Source of the DNA: a virus
DNA length: 30,494 bases
IMG/VR virus record: IMGVR_UViG_3300042863_000176
Coordinates: 1 to 30,494 of that record
Strand: one strand, 5' to 3'
Positions 23,078-28,470 of the stretch are shown here, piece after piece (position 1 is the first letter of the stretch; every line of letters starts with the position of its first letter). Both the position numbers and the translations under genes were made by a program. The notes under the pieces are model-generated. The model worked only from the letters and a program-made list of their open reading frames with translations. It ran no database searches and was not told the origin of the DNA.

Positions 23078-23505
23078 TTTGTTAAATTATCTAACATCTT
23101 ATACTTCTCCCAAGCTTCAACTACTGCAGGGGTTGCATTATCATTGGTAGGAACCACTTGCATCCACAATCCTTGACCTAATTTAGCTGGATGATTATAT
23201 GGGTAACTGTGTCCATCTCTGCGACCTGCATCATCAAATACTCTAGGTTGATGTATCCTACCCGAATAATATAATCTAGTTGCTAAGGCTTTTACATTAG
23301 TAAGGTCATACTCACTTAAACCATATTGTGCAGGATTACGAGCATAAGGATTACCTTCTGCATAATATTGTTCTACCACTTGTATAAAGGTACTGTAGTC
23401 TGGACACAATGTACGAGTTACAATGAACATAACCTGATCCTCGGACACTTCATTTGCCATCAAACTAAGTAAGCAACCGCCGAGGCTTGTACCAATGTAC
23501 ATCAT
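23074..23505 (-). CDS. Unknown 143-aa protein
   Basis: No named domain. The N-terminus MMYIGTSLGGCLLSLMANE is mildly hydrophobic but too short and polar to be a clear signal. The middle has ALATRLYYSGRIHQPRVFDD and a His/Tyr-rich segment GHSYPYNHPAKLGQGLW. Two ATG codons stand side by side at the start; the first overlaps the upstream stop as ATGA. It belongs to the coupled chain 25247-22826. Confidence 0.68.
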   Translation of the reverse strand: MMYIGTSLGGCLLSLMANEVSEDQVMFIVTRTLCPDYSTFIQVVEQYYAEGNPYARNPAQYGLSEYDLTNVKALATRLYYSGRIHQPRVFDDAGRRDGHSYPYNHPAKLGQGLWMQVVPTNDNATPAVVEAWEKYKMLDNLTK

Positions 23506-23858
23506 ACAATCATCTTTCTATCCTGCTTAACATAGTCACTATAAACTTGTTTACCGTTATCTCTAATCCATTCTACAATAGGTTGTGGATTATCATTAAA
23601 TGCTTCTTTGAGTTCATCATATTTTACCGTACTATTAAATTCATAAATCTCATACACACGCTGGCTATTTGCTCTAGCACGAAGGATCATCATTTGTAAT
23701 GGAATACCCTGAGGACAATCGGGCACACGTTCTTCTTTAAGAATGGCAACAACTTTTTGTTTTTCCCATTCATTGTACTTACTCATATGCAAGTCAACAT
23801 CATATAGACATTCAAGACCCTGCATGTCCCACATTGCTAGATAGTGCTTAGTCATCAT
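23502..23858 (-). CDS. Unknown 118-aa protein
   Basis: No recognised domain. Start MMTKHYLAMWDMQGLECLYDVD, then KQKVVAILKEERVPDCPQGIP and an ILRARANSQRVYEIYEF helix region; the composition is soluble. Its ATG lies inside the last codons of the 38-aa membrane peptide (11-base overlap), and its stop overlaps the next gene as ATGA, so it is translated in a coupled chain. Confidence 0.7.
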   Translation of the reverse strand: MMTKHYLAMWDMQGLECLYDVDLHMSKYNEWEKQKVVAILKEERVPDCPQGIPLQMMILRARANSQRVYEIYEFNSTVKYDELKEAFNDNPQPIVEWIRDNGKQVYSDYVKQDRKMIV

Positions 23859-23964
23859 GTTTTGATAATGTTTCCAATGCTCCGGATAGTAGTCTAATAA
23901 AAATATACAAGACTACTCCCAGTACCACTACGATAAAGCCATAGCCAAGTATATCTAATATCAT
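23848..23964 (-). CDS. 38-aa single-span membrane peptide
   Basis: MILDILGYGFIVVVLGVVLY begins a 38-residue peptide with one strong membrane segment (about 4-26) and a short polar end ETLSKHDD. It begins on the ATGA of the VWA/metallopeptidase stop and ends 11 bases inside the next gene, filling the only gap in this operon. That exact fit on both sides is strong evidence that it is a real gene although very short. It may anchor or signal for the MoxR-VWA proteins, or act as a small membrane toxin or lysis helper; the sequence does not decide. Confidence 0.7.
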   Translation of the reverse strand: MILDILGYGFIVVVLGVVLYIFIRLLSGALETLSKHDD

Positions 23965-25247
23965 GCTTTCACTGGCTCATCATAAATTGCATATGTACCA
24001 AACGGGGGATTAGGATTCTTATCACCATGAATGATCCATGTTGTATCACAATAATCTGCATCACCCCAACTACCACAGGGATAACCATCAGTAAACACAA
24101 TCAATCGTTTTGGATCGATAGCATTATCTTTCAAGTACTTGAAGATACAATCAAAATCAGTACCACCGCCGCCCATGGGCTGATATTCTTCAATCAGGTC
24201 CATGTTCTCACTACTGAAGTCTTTGGGGTTGTATGTGTCAGTATCAAAACAAAATACATGAACCTTGTAACCATCAAAGCTGTTCATCATGCCGCCGATC
24301 TCACCCAAGAACGCTTGTGCTTGACTGTTGCTAATTGAACCTGACATATCGATAGAAACAACTACATCAATTTCTTCACCGGGATTCATGCCGGGCATGA
24401 TAGCATCCATGTGCCAACCTCTACGTGAAGGACGCATCCAACTGTAATCTGAACGAATAGCACTAGTCAAATTCGTTTGAATTAAGTCACGCCAAGGCAT
24501 AACTGGGTTAGTATGTTGACGAATCAATCGTTCGACACCGAGGGGTAACTGGCCAGCTTCTGCACTACTTGCGGCATTGATAATAGCTTGCTTAACTTCC
24601 TGACGTACACGTTCACGTTCCTCAGGTGTCATTGTGGGACGCTTACCTTTGCCTTCACCATTACCTTCATTATCACCCTCACCATCGCCTTCATCATCCA
24701 TGTGGTCATCAATCATCTGATCCAGCAAATCTTCAATAGAGATTTTCTGAACATTCTTCATCAAGTCATCATAGATTTCTTCAGCCGCTTTACCATCATA
24801 CTTTTGCTCATATAAGCAAGGTACTGTCTTAATAAACTCACCCACTTTATGACGTTTCAAATCTGCATTAACTGCATAGTCATCAGCAATATTCCAGATC
24901 TCAGGATCACGATTACCTCTACGACCCATGTGGTCATATACAACGTGTAACACTTCATGTCCAACTAAAAACTCAACTTCTTTAGGCTTCAACATCATAA
25001 TGAAGCGGCTATTGTAATAGAATTTCTGACCATCAGTTGCCGCTGTACTACACCATAGATCAGCATTAATCAATTGCATACGAGTAGCAAGATTGCCAAA
25101 GAATGAATGACGTAATAGTAAACCAATACGTGCGGTAACTAATTTTTCACGTGCTTGATAGTCAATCTTACTATCTGTAGGTCCTACAAGATTCTCAAAT
25201 TTCTTACTGCGACTACGTTTTTTACTGGGATTAATTACTTCACTCAT
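23961..25247 (-). CDS. VWA-like protein with metallopeptidase domain (DUF2201/COG3864 type)
   Basis: 428 aa. Residues about 30-165 form a predicted metallopeptidase domain: HEVLH at 97-101 (HExxH zinc motif) followed by NIADDYAVN (119-127). A very acidic Asp/Glu/Gly linker (180-200) leads to the VWA-like domain, which holds a complete MIDAS: DMSGS (300-304), GGGGT (Thr363) and TDG (386-388). This architecture is known from predicted metal-dependent peptidases that are encoded beside MoxR ATPases. Here MoxR lies upstream, separated by a 50-aa gene. AAGGACC Shine-Dalgarno and its own family promoter. Probably works with MoxR in remodelling or cleaving a host or phage protein. Confidence 0.88.
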   Translation of the reverse strand: MSEVINPSKKRSRSKKFENLVGPTDSKIDYQAREKLVTARIGLLLRHSFFGNLATRMQLINADLWCSTAATDGQKFYYNSRFIMMLKPKEVEFLVGHEVLHVVYDHMGRRGNRDPEIWNIADDYAVNADLKRHKVGEFIKTVPCLYEQKYDGKAAEEIYDDLMKNVQKISIEDLLDQMIDDHMDDEGDGEGDNEGNGEGKGKRPTMTPEERERVRQEVKQAIINAASSAEAGQLPLGVERLIRQHTNPVMPWRDLIQTNLTSAIRSDYSWMRPSRRGWHMDAIMPGMNPGEEIDVVVSIDMSGSISNSQAQAFLGEIGGMMNSFDGYKVHVFCFDTDTYNPKDFSSENMDLIEEYQPMGGGGTDFDCIFKYLKDNAIDPKRLIVFTDGYPCGSWGDADYCDTTWIIHGDKNPNPPFGTYAIYDEPVKA

Positions 25248-25273
25248 ATTGGTCCTTTAGTGTTTATGTGTCT

Positions 25274-25302
25274 ATTGTAGCACATTGTATATTTAATGTC
25301 AA
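25274..25302 (-). promoter_or_regulatory. Promoter of the TTGACAWTAAAT family (VWA/metallopeptidase gene)
   Basis: On the minus strand -35 TTGACA (25297-25302), then TTAAAT, 17 bases to -10 TACAAT (25274-25279). The TGA stop of the 50-aa gene (25299-25301) is inside the -35 box. Confidence 0.8.
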
Positions 25303-25451
25303 ATAGACAAGCCACGATATCCTGCATCAAATGCAATACGTGCGTAATCCTGTGCGGATTCAATAGCATACAAGGCCATTCCTTGATCCTTTGTCATGCC
25401 TTTTGCTCGGACACTTTGTCCTAGTGCATAAAAATATTTCTTACCTGTCAT
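25299..25451 (-). CDS. Unknown 50-aa protein between MoxR and VWA genes
   Basis: MTGKKYFYALGQSVRAKGMT begins a 50-residue protein with no membrane segment and two likely helices (KDQGMALYAIESAQDYARIAF). AAAGGA lies at good spacing before the ATG. It sits right after the MoxR terminator, so it needs readthrough or an unseen promoter, and its stop is embedded in the next gene's -35 box. Position suggests an adaptor for the MoxR-VWA pair, but this is only context. Confidence 0.65.
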   Translation of the reverse strand: MTGKKYFYALGQSVRAKGMTKDQGMALYAIESAQDYARIAFDAGYRGLSI

Positions 25452-25463
25452 AATTTTCCTTTT

Positions 25464-25490
25464 AAAAAAGGGTGAGCATTACACTCACCC
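25464..25490 (-). terminator. Rho-independent terminator after MoxR
   Basis: On the minus strand GGGTGAG, 7-base loop, CTCACCC, then six T: 7 perfect pairs. It lies 7 bases after the MoxR stop and directly before the Shine-Dalgarno of the 50-aa gene, so it may act as a leaky attenuator. Confidence 0.88.
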
Positions 25491-25496
25491 ATAAAA

Positions 25497-26597
25497 TCAA
25501 TTACCTGCGTCTACAATGTACTTGCCATACTTCTTATGGAAGTCATCAAAATTCTTCAACTGACTTGGTTCGATCGGCAACTTGTATGTCTTAAGTGCAA
25601 TCTTTGCACCCATAACAACTAATTCAGTCTCAAAGTTTGCCATGATATAGCTAAAGAAGTTATCAGCCATTGTGTGAAATTCTTTGCTAGAAACTTTCTT
25701 TGTTTCTAATGCATCACGCAATTCATAGCACATTGAAATTGTCAATGAATACATTGCCGAGATTTCTTTAACTGCAAGGTCCTTGACTTTGCCTGATAAG
25801 ATATCACTTGGCTCGGGCATACGACCTGCAATCTTGCGGTGTGCCGCAAACTTAACAGCAAGACCTTCACCAACAGCACCTGAAATCAAATTGAACAATG
25901 TATCACTATCTGTATCATCTTCATCATTCAACAAGTCACTAACGAAACACCATGATCGGGGTGTAGCGAATGCACGACTTGATGATTTACCATCAAACTC
26001 ATACAAATCCTGTTTAGCAAAACTCAGATAACCCACAACGTCTTTGTGAATAGCTTTGTTAACAGCCCAGTTTTGCCATGCAGTAAAATCGGCTCTCATT
26101 TCTAAGTGTAAGAAACGATTAGCGAGGGGCATCGGCATACGATATGTAACACCTTTGTCACTATCACGATTGCCTGCCGCAACAATAACAACGTTATCAG
26201 GCAATACATACTTACCAACTCTACGATTAAGAATAAGTTGATAACCTGCCGCTTGAACTGCAGGGCTTGCACTATTCATTTCATCTAAGAATAGAACAAC
26301 GATCGGGTATTGACTAGCAAGTTCCTCATCGGGCAAATCTACTGGTGCCGCCCAATCCATTTTATTGATATCACGATTGAAGTATGGGATACCACGAATA
26401 TCTGTAGGCTCCATTTGTGCCATACGCAAGTCAATCATATGACCGCCGAGTTCTTCTGTAACTTCTGCTACAACTTCACTTTTACCGATGCCGGGAGGTC
26501 CCCACAAAAATAAGGGACGTTTTGCTTTAAATGCCTTTAGCATTGCTTTACGGGCCTGAACTGACGTAATTGTCAGATTATCTGATACTGATGCCAT
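25497..26597 (-). CDS. MoxR-type AAA+ ATPase
   Basis: 366 aa. Walker A GPPGIGKS (33-40), Walker B VLFLDEMNS (101-109), sensor-1 region VVAAGNRDSD near 138-147 and the arginine-finger stretch MPLANRFLHLEM near 155-167 are all present, so it should be an active chaperone-like ATPase. The family typically acts with VWA-domain proteins encoded nearby to insert metal cofactors or remodel complexes; the partner here is the VWA/metallopeptidase protein at 23961. AGGAGC Shine-Dalgarno; two tandem promoters lie upstream and a terminator directly downstream, giving strong separate control. Confidence 0.9.
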   Translation of the reverse strand: MASVSDNLTITSVQARKAMLKAFKAKRPLFLWGPPGIGKSEVVAEVTEELGGHMIDLRMAQMEPTDIRGIPYFNRDINKMDWAAPVDLPDEELASQYPIVVLFLDEMNSASPAVQAAGYQLILNRRVGKYVLPDNVVIVAAGNRDSDKGVTYRMPMPLANRFLHLEMRADFTAWQNWAVNKAIHKDVVGYLSFAKQDLYEFDGKSSSRAFATPRSWCFVSDLLNDEDDTDSDTLFNLISGAVGEGLAVKFAAHRKIAGRMPEPSDILSGKVKDLAVKEISAMYSLTISMCYELRDALETKKVSSKEFHTMADNFFSYIMANFETELVVMGAKIALKTYKLPIEPSQLKNFDDFHKKYGKYIVDAGN

Positions 26598-26628
26598 TAG
26601 ATGCTCCTGTTAAAAATTTGATATATGA

Positions 26629-26657
26629 AGTATAGTAGAAAACTGATTTATTGTCAA
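26629..26657 (-). promoter_or_regulatory. Proximal MoxR promoter of the TTGACAATAAAT family
   Basis: On the minus strand -35 TTGACA (26652-26657), ATAAAT after it, 17 bases to -10 TATACT (26629-26634). Start of transcription would be about 25 bases before the MoxR ATG. Confidence 0.8.
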
Positions 26658-26716
26658 ATATCGTGCTGTTGTTTATTTACAACAACTACCCATTTGATTA
26701 ACTAATCAGTTTTCTA
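26636..26716. repeat. 13-base inverted repeat between the two MoxR promoters
   Basis: TAGAAAACTGATT (26636-26648) and its exact reverse complement (26704-26716) flank a 55-base centre. A transcript from the distal promoter could fold into a long stem that encloses a smaller TTGTTG/CAACAA hairpin (about 26666-26686). This stretch of 163 bases has no gene; only peptides of 2 and 6 residues can be read. Confidence 0.6.
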
Positions 26717-26720
26717 TCTT

Positions 26721-26734
26721 CAATACATGTATTG
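26721..26734. promoter_or_regulatory. Perfect 14-base palindrome over the distal MoxR promoter start
   Basis: CAATACATGTATTG is its own reverse complement and overlaps the -10 box (26731-26736) and the likely start site of the distal promoter. Its place suits a repressor operator. Confidence 0.5.
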
Positions 26735-26759
26735 TATCACCGATTCGATTTATTGTCAA
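26731..26759 (-). promoter_or_regulatory. Distal MoxR promoter of the TTGACAATAAAT family
   Basis: On the minus strand -35 TTGACA (26754-26759), ATAAAT after it, 17 bases to -10 TACAAT (26731-26736). The -35 begins 1 base after the stop codon of the upstream 98-aa gene. Confidence 0.8.
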
Positions 26760-26760
26760 A

Positions 26761-27057
26761 TTACGGCAGTTTTGTGTATGCTCTACTCAGCATAGTTTGC
26801 AATAGAGTACTGGCCCTACTTACGTTAAAGTTTTCTTGACGATAGTGCCATTTTTTCTTACGTTCTGCAATTTCTAGTAGGTCCATTAGTTGATACTTAT
26901 CTTTTAAATCACGTGTGCCCATAAGCATTTTCTGCATATCTACAATATCTAAACTATACTCTACCCATTTCATTGTGCTATCAATCTTTTTCTTAGGGAT
27001 CATCAGTGGCCCATCGATTGATTTTGTGTACTTCAATACATAATTTGCTATCTTCAT
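26761..27057 (-). CDS. Unknown 98-aa basic protein
   Basis: No recognised domain. Basic and helical: MKIANYVLKYTKSIDGPLMI then KKKIDSTMKWVEYSLDIVDM and AERKKKWHYRQENFNVSRAS. No membrane segment. AAGGACC lies before the ATG, and the gene has its own family promoter and is followed at once by the distal MoxR promoter. A single-gene early cassette; function unknown, nucleic-acid binding possible from charge only. Confidence 0.7.
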   Translation of the reverse strand: MKIANYVLKYTKSIDGPLMIPKKKIDSTMKWVEYSLDIVDMQKMLMGTRDLKDKYQLMDLLEIAERKKKWHYRQENFNVSRASTLLQTMLSRAYTKLP

Positions 27058-27084
27058 AATAGGTCCTTAGTTAAGTGAAACTCT

Positions 27085-27113
27085 ATTATAGACCCAAATT
27101 GATTTATTGTCAA
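27085..27113 (-). promoter_or_regulatory. Promoter of the TTGACAATAAAT family (98-aa basic protein)
   Basis: On the minus strand -35 TTGACA (27108-27113), ATAAAT after it, 17 bases to -10 TATAAT (27085-27090). The -35 begins 1 base after the stop codon of the upstream 84-aa gene. Confidence 0.85.
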
Positions 27114-27114
27114 G

Positions 27115-27369
27115 TTACTTCATTAGATTAGCCATTAGTAGTAATTTTTCTAAGTGATTGATTGCGGTATTGATATCGGCAACTCTATCATCAAGTATAG
27201 AGTATTTGCCAGTTCTGCGTAAATTGACTTCTAGTTTGCTTAGTTCACTTACCATTTTGTCAATGTTTTTGTGCATACGATGTAAGTCTGGGTTGTAGCC
27301 AATGCCATTCATTTGACTACTTAAGTCACTGCTTACTTTATTCCAATCCAATGCACGTTCTATTTTCAT
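27115..27369 (-). CDS. Unknown 84-aa helical protein, leaderless start
   Basis: No known domain; two amphipathic helices are likely (DLHRMHKNIDKMVSELSKLE and DDRVADINTAINHLEKLLLM), compatible with a small coiled coil. The ATG is exactly 6 bases after the -10 box and has no Shine-Dalgarno, so it should be read from a leaderless mRNA. It is the first of the early-type cassettes after the tail-gene terminator. Confidence 0.68.
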   Translation of the reverse strand: MKIERALDWNKVSSDLSSQMNGIGYNPDLHRMHKNIDKMVSELSKLEVNLRRTGKYSILDDRVADINTAINHLEKLLLMANLMK

Positions 27370-27375
27370 ATGATG

Positions 27376-27404
27376 AGTATAACATAGTATGGATATTTAG
27401 TCAA
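27376..27404 (-). promoter_or_regulatory. Sigma70-like promoter for the 84-aa gene
   Basis: On the minus strand -35 TTGACT (27399-27404), 17 bases, -10 TATACT (27376-27381). The -35 touches the T-run of the preceding terminator; the ATG at 27369 is 6 bases beyond the -10. Confidence 0.65.
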
Positions 27405-27428
27405 CAAAAAAGGCACCGTAGTGCCTTT
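27403..27428 (-). terminator. Rho-independent terminator, UACG tetraloop
   Basis: On the minus strand AAAGGCAC, loop TACG, GTGCCTTT then TTTG: 8 pairs with a UNCG-class loop. The plus side also has a T-rich tail, so it may act in both directions. It ends the transcript of the six-repeat protein. Confidence 0.88.
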
Positions 27429-27444
27429 TGTTTTATTTTTATGA

Positions 27445-28386
27445 TTAGGTAGAACCGTAACTTGCGGCTGCTAAACTACTTCTGGCTGTACCAACACCTG
27501 TAGTATCTGTGGCAACTACACCTGTGTTTGATACTAGGTTAGTTATTGATGTGGTTGGATTTCCATATCCAAATATAGCTTTATCTGTGCCATAAGTTGC
27601 AGCCGCTAACGCAAATCTAGCAGTACCAACACCGGTTGTATCACTAGCAACTACACCTGTGTTTGATACTAGATTGGTTACTGATGAGTTAGAACTCCCG
27701 CCGGATAACAAACCATATCCAAATATAGCCTTATCAGTGCCATAACCTGCGGCTGCTATGTTACTTCTAGTGGTACCAACACCTGCTGTATCAGTAGCAA
27801 CTACACCAGTGTTTGATACTAGGTTAGTCATCGATACTGGATTACCACTACTATTTTGACCATATCCAAATATAGCTTTATCTGTACCATAGCCTGCGCC
27901 AGCTAGGTTAACTCTAGCTGTGCCTACACCAGCGGTGTCATTTGCAACTACCCCTATATTATTTACTAAGTTGGTTATTGCAGTATACCCAGTACCGTAG
28001 CCATACCCAAATATAGCCTTATCAGTTCCATAAGTTGCGGCTGACAAACTATATCTAGCAGTACCAACACCAGCTGTGTCATTGGCAACAACTCCGATAT
28101 TTGATACTAGGTTAGTAATTGATAACGCTGAGGGGCCAGTATCACCATATCCAAAGATAGCCTTATCTGTGCCATAGCCTGCGGCTGCAAGAGCATTTCT
28201 AGCAGTACCCACCCCTGTTGTATCAGTAGCTACTACACCTGTATTTGATACTAGATTGGTTGTTGATAATTTACCGCCACTGGTACCACCATATCCAAAT
28301 ATAGCGTATGCGAGATACGAAGGGGGAGGTAGAGTGATTGAGTAACCACCACTGAATGTTACCCCTGAAAAAACCATGTCTGCCAT
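27445..28386 (-). CDS. Six-repeat kelch-like beta-propeller protein, probable tail adhesin
   Basis: 313 aa. After a short N-terminus (VFSGVTFSGGYSITLPPP) come six repeats of about 47-50 residues, each AIFGYG, a variable loop of 6-11 residues, TNLVSNTGVVATDTTGVGTAR, then a strand ending AAAGYGTDK. The pattern (hydrophobic strand, Gly pair, later TAR) recalls kelch repeats, and six complete units would suit a closed propeller. Loops between constant strands differ in every repeat, as expected of a receptor-binding surface. It follows a paralogue with the same repeats and a glycine-rich tail gene. Late-like GATAAATA and AAAGGAAG Shine-Dalgarno precede it. Tail location is inferred from neighbours and composition. 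Confidence 0.75.
   Translation of the reverse strand: MADMVFSGVTFSGGYSITLPPPSYLAYAIFGYGGTSGGKLSTTNLVSNTGVVATDTTGVGTARNALAAAGYGTDKAIFGYGDTGPSALSITNLVSNIGVVANDTAGVGTARYSLSAATYGTDKAIFGYGYGTGYTAITNLVNNIGVVANDTAGVGTARVNLAGAGYGTDKAIFGYGQNSSGNPVSMTNLVSNTGVVATDTAGVGTTRSNIAAAGYGTDKAIFGYGLLSGGSSNSSVTNLVSNTGVVASDTTGVGTARFALAAATYGTDKAIFGYGNPTTSITNLVSNTGVVATDTTGVGTARSSLAAASYGST
27448..28305 (-). repeat. Six tandem coding repeats of about 144 bases
   Basis: Each unit encodes AIFGYG, variable loop, TNLVSN and the rest of the blade. Near-identical DNA tracts recur in each unit (for example rc of ccaaatatagctttatc), so copies could recombine with each other and with the paralogue at 28474-29313. Confidence 0.8.
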
Positions 28387-28405
28387 AATATATCTTCCTT
28401 TATCT

Positions 28406-28413
28406 TATTTATC
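28406..28413 (-). promoter_or_regulatory. Late-promoter-like octamer GATAAATA (six-repeat gene)
   Basis: GATAAATA on the minus strand leaves a leader of about 15-20 bases with AAAGGAAG before the ATG at 28386. Confidence 0.55.
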
Positions 28414-28429
28414 AAAAAAGATTAGATAA

Positions 28430-28453
28430 AGAAAAAGGCTCCGAAGAGCCTTT
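28430..28453 (-). terminator. Rho-independent terminator, UUCG tetraloop
   Basis: On the minus strand AAAGGCTC, loop TTCG, GAGCCTTT then TTC: 8 pairs and the UUCG loop, between the two six-repeat genes. Confidence 0.88.
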
Positions 28454-28470
28454 AATAGGTATAATACCTT

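Noticed and set aside
26640-26720. Tiny peptides of 2 and 6 residues in the MoxR control region
   Set aside because: Too short and without Shine-Dalgarno; the stretch is better explained as regulatory DNA or RNA.
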